Shown one piece after another: positions 26,488 to 36,062 of a stretch of DNA of 64,000 nt. The DNA lies in assembly GCF_006491645.1 (NCBI RefSeq), contig NZ_VDCZ01000003.1, forward strand, positions 62,001 to 126,000, written 5' to 3'. Source of the DNA: Flavobacterium profundi (GTDB lineage: Bacteria; Bacteroidota; Bacteroidia; Flavobacteriales; Flavobacteriaceae). The translations under genes were made by a program, and so were the position numbers. The notes beneath the pieces are model-generated. The model saw only the letters and a list, made by a program, of their open reading frames with translations, had not been told where the DNA came from and did no database searches. Within the stretch, counting starts at the first letter, position 1; every line of letters begins with the position of its first letter.

Positions 26488-29227
26488 AATTAGTATTTAT
26501 TTCCTCTTGCTATGTTTCCATATCCTACATGCTCAAGTTAAGGAACCAACTATTTCGGTTGCTTTTAGTGACAAGCCCATTAAAGACTGCTTTTTGGAAA
26601 TTGAAAATAAGTGTAAGGAACAATTTTATTTTGATAGTAATTGGTCTGATTTGAATCAAAAAATAACCGCTTCATTTACAAATGAACCTGTATCCTTAAT
26701 TTTAAATACTCTTTTAAAAGAAACCAATCTCAATTTTTTTCATACAAACAATACGTATATTATTACACAAAATAATTTTATTTACAACCAATTAAATACG
26801 TCGCTTGTACAAACAGACAGTCTACCTTCCGTAAACCAATCCAACCCCCTTTTCTTTGAAAAACTAGTAGATGCAACAGATGAAAAGGATGCTATCATTA
26901 TTATTGGCAAACAAGAAGAAGGAAATATTAAAAAAACACATCATATAGAAGGAATAATTTTAGACACGAAAACTAAAAACCCTTTGTCTGGTGTACTTAT
27001 TTCTGTGACCAACAGAAATATAAAAACGGAAACAGATATTGACGGTCATTTTAAAATAACACTTCCAGATGGCTTAAATCACCTTGAAATTAATGCCATG
27101 TCCTACAAAAAACTGAACCAAAAGATTATCTTGAAAAAAGACGCTGTCTTAAATTTTCAGTTAACAGAAAGTGTAACTTTATTAAATGAAGTGGTTATTG
27201 AAAGGGAACGCAATAAAGAAGTTAAAGAAATAGCCAGCGGAGTTACGTCTTTTAATGTAGAAAAAGCAAAGAGCGTTCCTTTAGTATTAGGAGAAAGAGA
27301 CATTATCAAATTGGCTTTAGCATTACCTGGAATTAAAACAGCAGGAGAAGGAACCTCTGGAATCAATGTTAGAGGTGGAAAAGACGATCAGAATTTATTT
27401 TTATTAGATAATGCAACGATTTATAATCCTTCTCATTTTTTTGGTTTTTTTAGTTCCGTAAACCCTTATTTAGTAAATGATGTTAATATTTACAAAGGAT
27501 TTATTCCAGCAGAATTTGGAGGGCGAATTGCTTCCGTTTTTGAAATTAATTCCAAAGAAGGTAATTATGAAAAATTTAAAGGCGAAGGAGGCATTGGTAC
27601 TGTAACTTCTAACTTGACATTTACAACCCCAATTATAAAAGAAAAAGCTTCCTTAATTGGTGGTGTAAGAGCTACTTATTCCAAATGGATTTTAAAACAA
27701 ATCGACAATAAAAAATTAAATAAAAGTGATGCTAGCTTTTATGATGCGTATTTAAAATACAGTCATAAAATTAACAAAAACAACACTTTAGAAACGAGTA
27801 TTTACTACAGTAAAGATAAATTTAAAATTTCTTCTGATTCTTTATATAGTTACTCCAATACAGCTGCATCTCTAAAATGGAGACACAATTTTAACACTAA
27901 AAACATCGCTACTTTTCAATTGATTAATAGTAATTATGCTTTCGCGATTGATTATAACTCAAACAACTTAAAATCATTCAATTATAATTTTAACATTAAC
28001 GAATCGAAATTCATTTTCAAAAATGTATATTTCTACAATGAAAAACACAAATTTACCTATGGATTAAATTCGGTTTTATATCTTTTAAATCCTGGTGAAT
28101 TAAATCCAAACGATTCTAACTCCTTGTTAACGGCTAAAAAAATAGATCAAGAAAAAGGTTTGGAAAATGATCTTTTTATAAATGATGAATACACATTAAA
28201 TAAAAAACTTTCCTTTAATTTAGGTCTTCGTTACTCTACTTTTTTGGCTTTAGGACCAGCAACACAAACGGTTTACCAAGATGGTGCCCCTATAGCTCCT
28301 GGAAATGTAAAAGAAATAAAAGAATACAATAACAACGAAATTATTAAAAATTATAACGGTTTTGAATATCGATTCGGCACACGCTATCTTCTCTCAGAAA
28401 CCTCATCTATCAAATTAGCCTATACAACCAATTATCAGTATTTGCATAAATTATCCTCAAACACGACTCAATCTCCAACAGACACTTGGAAATTAGCCGA
28501 TTTAAATATCAAACCATCTTATGGCCAACAAATTTCTTTGGGGTATTTTAAGAATTTTAAAGAGGATTTATACCAATTTAGCATTGAAGGGTATTATAAA
28601 AAAACAGAGAACTTTTTAGACTTTAAAGTTGGCTCTGATCTCATGTTAAGTGAATCTATTGAAACAGATGCCATACAAGGCAAAGGAAAAGCCTATGGAG
28701 TAGAATTTTTAATTAAAAAGACAGAAGGTAAGCTTAACGGATGGATTGGCTATACGTATTCTCGCTCTTTAATTCAGTTGGATGGTGACACTGCAGACAA
28801 AAGAGTAAATAACGGCAACTACTTTGCGTCTAACTTTGATAAACCCCATGATTTTAATGCCATTTTAAATTATAAATTTACCCAAAGATATAGCGCTTCA
28901 TTTAATTTCACTTATCAAACAGGTAGACCTGTAACGTATCCTATTGGTTCGTATACTTATGGTAATGCACAGTATACTTTATATAGCGATCGAAATAAAT
29001 TCAGAATACCTGATTATTATCGAGTAGATGTTGGGTTTAATATCGAAGGAAATCATAAAGTAAAAAAACCGTTTCACAGTTTTTGGAACATTTCAATCTA
29101 TAATTTACTTGGCAGAAACAATCCTCAATCTGTTTTTTTTGTTACAGATAATGGTAAAATTAAAGCTTATAAATCGAGTATCTTTGCTTATCCAATCCCT
29201 ACTATAACTTATAACTTCAAATTTTAA
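26477..29227 (+). CDS. TonB-dependent receptor with N-terminal STN domain
   Basis: A 916-residue outer-membrane receptor. Signal peptide (1-19, ending FHILHAQ), an STN/secretin-like domain (about 22-95, ISVAFSDKPIKDCFLEIENK), a carboxypeptidase-regulatory-like domain (about 157-240, HIEGIILDTKTKNPLSGVLI), a plug (NVRGGKDDQNLFLLDNATIY, about 297-316) and a beta barrel ending in an aromatic strand (YPIPTITYNFKF). The STN domain usually marks receptors that signal to an anti-sigma factor, but no FecR/sigma pair is next to it. Together with the following DUF4249 gene this is a familiar flavobacterial transport pair of unknown substrate. Confidence 0.93.
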   Translation: MKNKISIYFLLLCFHILHAQVKEPTISVAFSDKPIKDCFLEIENKCKEQFYFDSNWSDLNQKITASFTNEPVSLILNTLLKETNLNFFHTNNTYIITQNNFIYNQLNTSLVQTDSLPSVNQSNPLFFEKLVDATDEKDAIIIIGKQEEGNIKKTHHIEGIILDTKTKNPLSGVLISVTNRNIKTETDIDGHFKITLPDGLNHLEINAMSYKKLNQKIILKKDAVLNFQLTESVTLLNEVVIERERNKEVKEIASGVTSFNVEKAKSVPLVLGERDIIKLALALPGIKTAGEGTSGINVRGGKDDQNLFLLDNATIYNPSHFFGFFSSVNPYLVNDVNIYKGFIPAEFGGRIASVFEINSKEGNYEKFKGEGGIGTVTSNLTFTTPIIKEKASLIGGVRATYSKWILKQIDNKKLNKSDASFYDAYLKYSHKINKNNTLETSIYYSKDKFKISSDSLYSYSNTAASLKWRHNFNTKNIATFQLINSNYAFAIDYNSNNLKSFNYNFNINESKFIFKNVYFYNEKHKFTYGLNSVLYLLNPGELNPNDSNSLLTAKKIDQEKGLENDLFINDEYTLNKKLSFNLGLRYSTFLALGPATQTVYQDGAPIAPGNVKEIKEYNNNEIIKNYNGFEYRFGTRYLLSETSSIKLAYTTNYQYLHKLSSNTTQSPTDTWKLADLNIKPSYGQQISLGYFKNFKEDLYQFSIEGYYKKTENFLDFKVGSDLMLSESIETDAIQGKGKAYGVEFLIKKTEGKLNGWIGYTYSRSLIQLDGDTADKRVNNGNYFASNFDKPHDFNAILNYKFTQRYSASFNFTYQTGRPVTYPIGSYTYGNAQYTLYSDRNKFRIPDYYRVDVGFNIEGNHKVKKPFHSFWNISIYNLLGRNNPQSVFFVTDNGKIKAYKSSIFAYPIPTITYNFKF

Positions 29228-29231
29228 AAAC

Positions 29232-30416
29232 ATGAAATTAAAACAGTACATCGTATTAATTTTGATTGCCATTGTAAGTTGTACGGAACCTTACGAACTT
29301 CAAACCGAAAATTTTGAAGATTTATTAGTAGTAGAGGCGACCATTACAAATGAATACAAAAAACATGTTGTGAAATTATCACACACCATTCCTTTGGAAG
29401 AAACCACTCCTTCTATCGAGCATGGTGCCAATGTAAAAATAATTTCTAACACAGGATTGGAATTTCATTTTTCCGAAGTAGAGGACCAATATGTTTCTGA
29501 TCAAGAATTTCAAATTGAATCTGGCTTAGATTACACTTTGCAAATTCAAACTAGCAATGGAAAAACTTATATTTCTACACCTGAAAAAACTCCTACAGCA
29601 ATAGGCATTGATGAAGTTAATGCTATACAAGAAACAAAAGACACAGTTTTAGGTGTTGCTATTAAAGTTACGAGTTCAGATCCAAGTAATACTGCTAAAT
29701 TTTATCGTTATGAATATACCGAAACGTATAAAATTATCCCACCCTATTGGAGTCCAAACAAAGTAGAAGTGAATGCAAATGATGAATTAATTGTTTCTCC
29801 TCGAACAACCGAAACCCGAGTTTGTTTCAGCTCCAAAGAATCCAATTCAATTAATGTTACTACAACTGAAGATCAATCTGAAAATACTGTATTCAATTTT
29901 AATGTACATTTCCTATCCAAAGAAGACCCTAAAATAACCAATAGGTATAGCATTTTAGTAAAACAATACATTATAAGTTCAGAAGCCTATAACTTCTATA
30001 AAACTTTAAAAACTTTATCCTCTAATGGAAGTCTACTATCACAAGTTCAACCTGGGTTTATTGTTGGGAATATAACAAACACGAATAACCCTGAAGAGAA
30101 GGTTGTTGGCTTTTTTGAAGTTAGCACCGTTTCTGAAAAAAGGATATTCTTTAATTTTGATGATATTTTCCCAAATGAAACTTCTTCAAGTTATTTTTAT
30201 GATTGTGGTATTCAGGATTATACAAGTCTGGTAGATTTCCCTTCTCCAAACAGCCCTCTTTTTGGCGGAAGAGTTGATCTTTTTTATTTCATTAGAAATA
30301 ATGAAATAGTCTATTATGATCATCACCCTACAAGCGGTCTTTATTTAATGGTGTATTCCTATTGTGGAGATTGTACTTCTTTTTCCTCTAATGTTCAACC
30401 CGATTTTTGGCAATGA
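29232..30416 (+). CDS. DUF4249 family lipoprotein
   Basis: A 394-residue lipoprotein (MKLKQYIVLILIAIVSCTEP, lipobox Cys17). The DUF4249 start is typical: LVVEATITNEYKKHVVKLSH followed by a beta-sandwich-like segment with GANVKIISNTGLEFHFSE. The C-terminal part is rich in Tyr/Asp and ends with a CGDCT motif. Members are encoded beside TonB receptors and probably sit on the outer membrane as the SusD-like accessory, though no direct function is established. It starts 4 bp after the receptor gene and overlaps the next gene by 4 bp. Confidence 0.9.
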   Translation: MKLKQYIVLILIAIVSCTEPYELQTENFEDLLVVEATITNEYKKHVVKLSHTIPLEETTPSIEHGANVKIISNTGLEFHFSEVEDQYVSDQEFQIESGLDYTLQIQTSNGKTYISTPEKTPTAIGIDEVNAIQETKDTVLGVAIKVTSSDPSNTAKFYRYEYTETYKIIPPYWSPNKVEVNANDELIVSPRTTETRVCFSSKESNSINVTTTEDQSENTVFNFNVHFLSKEDPKITNRYSILVKQYIISSEAYNFYKTLKTLSSNGSLLSQVQPGFIVGNITNTNNPEEKVVGFFEVSTVSEKRIFFNFDDIFPNETSSSYFYDCGIQDYTSLVDFPSPNSPLFGGRVDLFYFIRNNEIVYYDHHPTSGLYLMVYSYCGDCTSFSSNVQPDFWQ

Positions 30417-32035
30417 AAAAACTAACCCTATTATTTCTATTCCTATTTCAAATCATGTCTAGTCAAACCATGGACTGGAATCTATATAAAGAAACTATGG
30501 CTTTACAAGTAAATGCCAAAACACTTATAACCGGAGAAAAATTAAGATATTCTTTATATTGTTTACAACAAAACAATCAAACAAGTAAACTGAGTAAAGT
30601 AGCCTATGTAAAGTGTATCGATACTTATGGAAAAGAAATTTTTATACACAAGCATTATTTAGAAAATGGAACTGCTTCAGGCTATTTTTTCATTCCTACA
30701 GAATTAAAAACAGGAACTTATTATCTTTTAACTTACACCCAATGGATGTTGAGTGCTTCTCCCCTTAATTTTACGAGTAATGAATTGCTGATTATTAATC
30801 CGTATCAAGAAAATCAAAATGAAAAAATACGCTTTGATACCTCAACTGTTCCTAGTTCAACTTCTCCTGAAATCGAACTAAAAAATTACTCAAAAAGAGA
30901 AGCCATTACATTTAGCGATTTTATAGCCCATGAAAAAGGCAATTTCACCATTTCTGTTCGAAAAACAAATGCCATAAATGTTCCTTTTGGTTCGCTTTTT
31001 AGTTTACCAAACCCAACTTCAAATAACAATCTCCTTACGTTTCTTCCTGAAGCCAAAGGAGAACTCATTTCAGGTAAAATACAACGACTGGATAGTTTAC
31101 TTCCTCTGGAAAACATTGGCATTGCATTATTAGACAAAGGTAATAAAGACTTTATCCAGGTTACTTCCACTAACAACAAAGGGCATTTCCATTTTATTTT
31201 AGCTAGACCTTTACACAGTTCCAGGCCCTTTCTTGAAATTATTAGTGAAAATGAAAACTATACCTTGGAATTGGATTCTAAATTACAACCAGAAATTTTG
31301 GCTATAAAACAAACACCAACAATATATTTAGAAACAAACTATACTAAAGAAATTGAAAAAAGAGCCATCGCTTCTCAAATCGAAAATGCGTATTACGAAA
31401 TTAAAAAAGATAGCACACAACAACCAGAAATGATCCCTTCTATTAATCCTAATTATTTAGAAGTTTTTCCAGTTGAAAAATACAATCGCTTCAGTTCTCT
31501 AAAACAATTCATTACCGAAGTTTTAAATCAGGTGTATTATACCGAAAAAAATGACCAATTTAAAATTCATTTCAGAAATACCGGTGTACAGTTGGAATTG
31601 AATGAAAACCCATTAACATTAGTAGATGGTTCTGTAATTATAAACCCAAACGACCTTTTAAAAATTGAATACAGCAAAATAAAAAGTATCGCTATCAATA
31701 TCCAACCCTATTACTTGGGTAACAAATTGTATAGTGGCATTTTTATCATACATACAACTGATGGTTCTTTTGAAGATAGTAGCACAAAAAAATGGAATAC
31801 CGAATATATTGTTCCTCTTTACAAACAACAAGCTTATGCTCCTGATTACAATACGACTTCTTTAGATCGAATTCCAGATTATAGAACACAATTGCTTTGG
31901 CAACAAACGACCACGTTAAACCAACCCTTTTCTTTCTACACCTCAGATGTAGAAGGAATTTATGAAATTTCAATTTATGGGTATACCAATGAAGGTCAGT
32001 TTGTAGAAAAAAACAGTTTCTTTAAAGTAGAATAA
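30413..32035 (+). CDS. Exported protein with MG2-like beta-sandwich domains, TonB cluster
   Basis: About 540 residues with a signal peptide (MKKLTLLFLFLFQIMSSQTM). The start at 30413 overlaps the DUF4249 stop (ATGA). The first 120 residues resemble the extended strands of alpha-2-macroglobulin MG2 domains (ALQVNAKTLITGEKLRYSLY and GTASGYFFIPTELKTGTYYL). Later segments resemble carboxypeptidase-regulatory sandwiches (GKIQRLDSLLPLENIGIALL). It is the last of four coupled genes with the STN-TonB receptor. It is likely periplasmic or surface-attached and part of the same transport unit; the substrate is unknown. Confidence 0.8.
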   Translation: MKKLTLLFLFLFQIMSSQTMDWNLYKETMALQVNAKTLITGEKLRYSLYCLQQNNQTSKLSKVAYVKCIDTYGKEIFIHKHYLENGTASGYFFIPTELKTGTYYLLTYTQWMLSASPLNFTSNELLIINPYQENQNEKIRFDTSTVPSSTSPEIELKNYSKREAITFSDFIAHEKGNFTISVRKTNAINVPFGSLFSLPNPTSNNNLLTFLPEAKGELISGKIQRLDSLLPLENIGIALLDKGNKDFIQVTSTNNKGHFHFILARPLHSSRPFLEIISENENYTLELDSKLQPEILAIKQTPTIYLETNYTKEIEKRAIASQIENAYYEIKKDSTQQPEMIPSINPNYLEVFPVEKYNRFSSLKQFITEVLNQVYYTEKNDQFKIHFRNTGVQLELNENPLTLVDGSVIINPNDLLKIEYSKIKSIAINIQPYYLGNKLYSGIFIIHTTDGSFEDSSTKKWNTEYIVPLYKQQAYAPDYNTTSLDRIPDYRTQLLWQQTTTLNQPFSFYTSDVEGIYEISIYGYTNEGQFVEKNSFFKVE

Positions 32036-32215
32036 TCAATACTTTACCAATTTTGTCTTATTTTTTCCTACCTATTGGTTTACATTTTTTTAAAAAACAT
32101 TTCTTCTGAAATCGATTAATAAGTAGTGAATAAAATAATAGGTCACTACTGGTAACTGTGTCCCAATTATGATATAAATTAGAACTATTCCTTTTTAACA
32201 AAACTGACATATGCT

Positions 32216-33289
32216 TTAGTTTAATTTACCCATTTTATGAAGATGTTTAAAATGTGACGTTACCATTTCCAATAAAGTCTTATGATAATAAGGCAATTGA
32301 TATTTTTGAGTAGTTTCCTTAATAATTGTATTAATTTCCTTGTAATTGACATGACAAATATTGGGAAATAAATGATGTGCAGCATGACAATTAGAACCTC
32401 CACTTATAAATCTAGCCCAAGATTTATCTGCATTCCAATCACAACTCGTGTATAGTTGATGTACGGCCCATGAATGCTCTAAATTTTCATCATTTGAAAG
32501 AGGATAATAGGCTTCTTCAAAAAAATGAGTTCCCACTAGCATCACAATAAAAATTAGCGAGGTAAAAGCACTCGATAGTACAAAAGCAAGAAGTACGATT
32601 TTCCAACTGAATGTAGTAAAAAGCATAGGAAGAAGTAATACTAATATAAAATACACTATTTTGTAAAGAAAAAAGCGAAAATACAATTCTAGAGTTGGAA
32701 TTCCTTTTTTCATCCAATCATAATCATTGGAAAACAAATAAATCCAATCACTCACAAAAACTGAATGCAATAAGGTTAGCATATATACAAAAGGAGCATA
32801 ATAGGCCTGAAATTTATGCTTTGGTGCCCAAGGATGTGTAGGGCTTAACCGCAAAAAAGGATTTTTATCGATATCAACATCACTACCTTCTACATTAGCA
32901 TACAAATGATGGGAACGAATATGTCTTAAACCCCATAACATCGGATCAATACCCACTGTCATAAAACTAATAAAATGAAGTATGGCATTGTATCTTTTAT
33001 TTTTAAAAGCAGTATTATGACTCGCATCATGCCCTAAACTAAAGCCTATAAGTAAACCCGACAATTGAAAAATGAAGTAACTTATAAAAAATTGAAAAAC
33101 TGATATTTCTCTTAAAAAAAGTATCGCATAACTGGTATAACAAAGTAAAAACCAAAAAATGCCTTTTCTCCAAAAAATCACATTTCCATGACCAATCTGC
33201 TTGTCATTAAATTGCAACCGTACTTTCTCCTTTAAAGTAGAATAAAAAATACGTTCTTCTTCTGATTTGTTGAAATATTTTGCTTTCAT
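32216..33289 (-). CDS. Membrane fatty acid desaturase
   Basis: A 357-residue di-iron membrane desaturase with the three histidine boxes: GHDASHN (about 86-92), RHIRSHHLYANV (about 121-132) and NCHAAHHLFPN (about 301-311). Four to five hydrophobic helices lie between them. This pattern is that of acyl-lipid or acyl-CoA desaturases that adjust membrane fluidity. No N-terminal cytochrome b5 domain is present. It is divergent from a helix-turn-helix gene across a 103-bp gap, so that regulator may control it. Confidence 0.93.
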   Translation of the reverse strand: MKAKYFNKSEEERIFYSTLKEKVRLQFNDKQIGHGNVIFWRKGIFWFLLCYTSYAILFLREISVFQFFISYFIFQLSGLLIGFSLGHDASHNTAFKNKRYNAILHFISFMTVGIDPMLWGLRHIRSHHLYANVEGSDVDIDKNPFLRLSPTHPWAPKHKFQAYYAPFVYMLTLLHSVFVSDWIYLFSNDYDWMKKGIPTLELYFRFFLYKIVYFILVLLLPMLFTTFSWKIVLLAFVLSSAFTSLIFIVMLVGTHFFEEAYYPLSNDENLEHSWAVHQLYTSCDWNADKSWARFISGGSNCHAAHHLFPNICHVNYKEINTIIKETTQKYQLPYYHKTLLEMVTSHFKHLHKMGKLN

Positions 33290-33345
33290 ATATGTAAGAA
33301 TGGATTAATAGTACAACAAACCTACTTTATAAATCACAAAAAAAA

Positions 33346-33373
33346 TTGCGTTAAATAATATTACTTATATTTG
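33346..33373 (+). promoter_or_regulatory. Promoter of the HTH gene divergent from the desaturase
   Basis: TTG at 33346-33348 and a perfect TAnnTTTG box (TATATTTG, 33366-33373) at 17-bp spacing. The start codon is 20 bp downstream. Confidence 0.65.
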
Positions 33374-33392
33374 TATTTGCGAAAATCACAAA

Positions 33393-34340
33393 ATGAAAAA
33401 TCAAGAACTCCTTTTAAAGGCCATTCAAAAAAAGGTTCAAAACAAATCCCTTTTAGATGAAATTGCAAAAGTTTTAGGCATTAGTTACGATGCGGCGCAT
33501 CGAAGGATTTCCTTAAAGAGTAAATTTTCTATTGATGAAACCATACTATTGTGCAATCATTTTGCTATTGCTATGGATACCTTATTCCGAAAAGAAAACA
33601 AGTATATTTTAGACAAAACCAATACCATTAAATCTATAACCGATTTTAAAGCGTATTTAGAAAAATCAATTAGCTTATTACAACCCTATAATAATCAAAA
33701 CAGCTGCATTTACTATTCTGCTAAAGACATTCCTTTACATTACACCTTAGGTGGAAGTCTTTTTTCAAAATTTAAAATCTATGTTTGGTTAAACATTTTA
33801 ACATCCGATCAAAATTTAAGCTTTGAAAATTTTATAATGGATGCATCCTTATTGCAAGAATCTACTCGCTTAGTTCAAATATTTGAAACCAATAAACGCA
33901 TTGAAATTTGGAACGATACCACTATTAATAGTTCGTTACAACAAATGTATTATTTCTATGAAGCAGGACTACTCCACTACAACAATGCATTATCCATTAT
34001 AGAAGATATTAAAAATGTTATTCTGAAAATAGAAGAAGAAGTGCGTAATGATATTTCCCCTTTCGAACTGTTTTACAATGAATTATTACTTCTAAACAAT
34101 ACCGTTTTGTTTACCAATGAAAAGCAAGCCTCTTTTTTCATTCCGCACAACATGCTAAGTTATTATGTTACCTCAGATGCGAAGATTTGCAATGAAGAAA
34201 AAGAATTCATTTTTAATCAATTGAAAAACTCCATGTCTATCACCAAAGCCGGCAAAAAAGATCAAAAAATATTCTTCAACAGAATGTACCAGAAAATCGA
34301 TTTTTACACCTCCAAAATAAAAAATTACCTCATAGAATAA
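33393..34340 (+). CDS. Putative helix-turn-helix regulator with large C-terminal domain
   Basis: A 315-residue protein. The N-terminal segment (about 14-62) is a likely XRE/BetR-like helix-turn-helix (LLDEIAKVLGISYDAAHRRI then a second helix, IDETILLCNHFAIAMDTLF). The rest is helical with many aromatic residues and no recognised domain. No membrane segment. The gene is divergent from the desaturase and has its own TAnnTTTG promoter, so control of lipid desaturation is a reasonable but unproven role. The family is found in flavobacteria as uncharacterised proteins. Confidence 0.8.
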   Translation: MKNQELLLKAIQKKVQNKSLLDEIAKVLGISYDAAHRRISLKSKFSIDETILLCNHFAIAMDTLFRKENKYILDKTNTIKSITDFKAYLEKSISLLQPYNNQNSCIYYSAKDIPLHYTLGGSLFSKFKIYVWLNILTSDQNLSFENFIMDASLLQESTRLVQIFETNKRIEIWNDTTINSSLQQMYYFYEAGLLHYNNALSIIEDIKNVILKIEEEVRNDISPFELFYNELLLLNNTVLFTNEKQASFFIPHNMLSYYVTSDAKICNEEKEFIFNQLKNSMSITKAGKKDQKIFFNRMYQKIDFYTSKIKNYLIE

Positions 34341-34422
34341 TTTTTTTAAAGTTTTTGTAACTTTTTAGTAACCTCTTACGTATAACTACAGTAACACTTA
34401 AAAATTTAGAGGAATTATATAA

Positions 34423-35286
34423 ATGAGACAACTCAAAATCACCAAGCAGGTAACGAATCGTGAAACTGCTTCCCTAGACAAATACCTACAAGAAATTGGA
34501 AAAGTTGACCTTATTACTGCAGATGAAGAAGTAGAATTAGCACAACGTATTAAGGCAGGAGATCAAAGAGCTCTTGAAAAATTAACAAAGGCTAATTTAC
34601 GTTTCGTAGTTTCAGTAGCTAAACAATATCAAAATCAAGGTTTAACATTACCTGATTTAATTAACGAAGGAAATCTTGGTTTAATTAAAGCGGCACAACG
34701 TTTTGATGAAACCCGTGGTTTTAAATTCATTTCTTATGCGGTTTGGTGGATTCGTCAATCGATTCTTCAAGCTTTAGCTGAACAATCTCGTATTGTACGT
34801 TTACCCTTAAATAAAATTGGTTCTATCAATAAAATCAACAAGATGTATGCTTTATTAGAGCAATCTAGTGAGCGCGCTCCATCTGCTGAGGAAATTGCAA
34901 AAGAACTAGACATGACCGTAAATGATGTAAAAGAGTCTATGAAAAACTCTGGACGTCATTTATCAATGGATGCGCCTCTTGTAGAAGGTGAAGATTCAAA
35001 CTTATACGATGTATTGCGTTCTGGAGAATCTCCAAATCCTGATAGAGAATTAATTCATGAGTCTTTACAAACAGAAATTGAAAGAGCTTTAGAAACCTTA
35101 ACACCAAGAGAAGCAGATGTAGTTCGTCTTTATTTTGGTTTAGGTGATCAACATCCAATGACTCTTGAAGAAATTGGAGAAACTTTCGATTTAACTCGTG
35201 AGCGTGTGCGTCAAATTAAAGAAAAAGCTATCAGACGTTTGAAACACACTTCTAGAAGTAAAATATTAAAAACCTATTTAGGATAA
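34423..35286 (+). CDS. rpoD: Primary sigma factor RpoD/SigA (Bacteroidota type)
   Basis: A 287-residue sigma-70. It has region 1.2 ([20 protein letters not shown]), region 2 ([20 protein letters not shown], then [20 protein letters not shown]), region 3 and region 4.2 ([19 protein letters not shown]). It lacks region 1.1 and the long non-conserved insertion, as usual for the housekeeping sigma of Bacteroidota that reads TTG/TAnnTTTG promoters, several of which are visible in this window. A terminator follows. Confidence 0.97.
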   Translation: MRQLKITKQVTNRETASLDKYLQEIGKVDLITADEEVELAQRIKAGDQRALEKLTKANLRFVVSVAKQYQNQGLTLPDLINEGNLGLIKAAQRFDETRGFKFISYAVWWIRQSILQALAEQSRIVRLPLNKIGSINKINKMYALLEQSSERAPSAEEIAKELDMTVNDVKESMKNSGRHLSMDAPLVEGEDSNLYDVLRSGESPNPDRELIHESLQTEIERALETLTPREADVVRLYFGLGDQHPMTLEEIGETFDLTRERVRQIKEKAIRRLKHTSRSKILKTYLG

Positions 35287-35310
35287 ATAGTATTTCCGAA
35301 GTTTCGGGAT

Positions 35311-35352
35311 AAATTCCAAATTCCAATCTTTGTAATTTGGAATTTGTTTTTT
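35311..35352 (+). terminator. Terminator after rpoD
   Basis: A 12-bp perfect stem (AAATTCCAAATT at 35311-35322 with AATTTGGAATTT at 35334-35345), an 11-nt loop and GTTTTTTAA after it. Confidence 0.88.
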
Positions 35353-35372
35353 AATTTTACAGCTATATAAAA

Positions 35373-35388
35373 CAGTTCTATAGAACTG
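35373..35388. repeat. Perfect 16-bp palindrome at the head of the 102-bp array
   Basis: CAGTTCTATAGAACTG, immediately before the first 102-bp unit. It stands where each later unit has an AACAGTT/AACTGTT hairpin. Confidence 0.7.
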
Positions 35389-35796
35389 CTCCGTTTCTCT
35401 CCGTCGATTCGAGCAAGGCTCTCGGGTGATGATTGAAACCAAACATATAGAAAGTAACAACAGTTTCAATAACTGTTCGTTTTTTGATTACTCCGTTTCT
35501 CTCCGTCAGTTCGAGCAAAGCGCTCGGGTGATGATTGAAACTAAACATATAGAAAGCAACAACAGTTTCAATAACTGTTCGTTTTTTGATTACTCCGTTT
35601 CTCTCCGTCGATTCGAGCAAAGCGCTCGGGTGATGATTGAAACCAAACATATAGAAAGTAACAACAGTTTCAATAACTGTTCGTTTTTTGATTACTCCGT
35701 TTCTCTCCGTCAGTTCGAGCAAAGCTCTCGGGTGATGATTGAAACCAAACATATAGAAAGTAACAACAGTTTCAATAACTGTTCGTTTTTTGATTG
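35389..35796. repeat. Tandem array of four 102-bp units
   Basis: Units begin with CTCCGTTTCTCTCCGTC at 35389, 35491, 35593 and 35695, a constant 102-bp period. Units 1 and 3 have CGATTCGAG and units 2 and 4 have CAGTTCGAG, so the array looks like a duplicated 204-bp dimer. Each unit carries an inverted repeat AACAGTT-TCAAT-AACTGTT and a GAGC...GCTC dyad. As 102 is a multiple of three, long open frames appear on both strands; they have no start signals or homology and are not genes. Confidence 0.95.
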
Positions 35797-35819
35797 ATGA
35801 TTGAAACCACGGCTGATTA

Positions 35820-35935
35820 CCGTGGTTTTGTTTTTGTGAAACAAACTCACGGTCTGTTCGCATAAATGCTCGAGTTTCCGTGGTTTTGTTTTTGTGAAAC
35901 AAACTCACGGTCTGTTCGCATAAATGCTCGAGTTT
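35820..35935. repeat. Tandem duplication of a 58-bp unit
   Basis: Two identical 58-bp units (35820-35877 and 35878-35935), each starting CCGTGGTTTTGTTTTTGTGA and ending in GCTCGAGTTT. The unit contains TGTGAAACA and CTCACGG segments that can pair with neighbouring bases. It lies 24 bp after the 102-bp array. The rest of the gap to 36062 holds a CTTCGCTCAGTTCGTC stretch related to the array and nothing else I recognise. Confidence 0.92.
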
Positions 35936-36062
35936 AGCTTCGCTCAGTTCGTCATGCTTCCTCGTGTCCGTGTATTTTGTTTTTTAACTAGAATTTCTTC
36001 TTGGTTTTCTATATAAAATTCAAATCTTATCTTATTTTTACATAAAATCTAAGCAGAATAAC

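Noticed and set aside
35389..35796. Possible CRISPR array
   Set aside because: The whole 102-bp unit is repeated; there are no unique spacers and no cas genes.
35378..35908. Long open frames on both strands (176 and 123 codons) in the 102-bp array
   Set aside because: They result from a repeat period divisible by three. The proteins are exact internal repeats, with no ribosome-binding site, promoter or known family.
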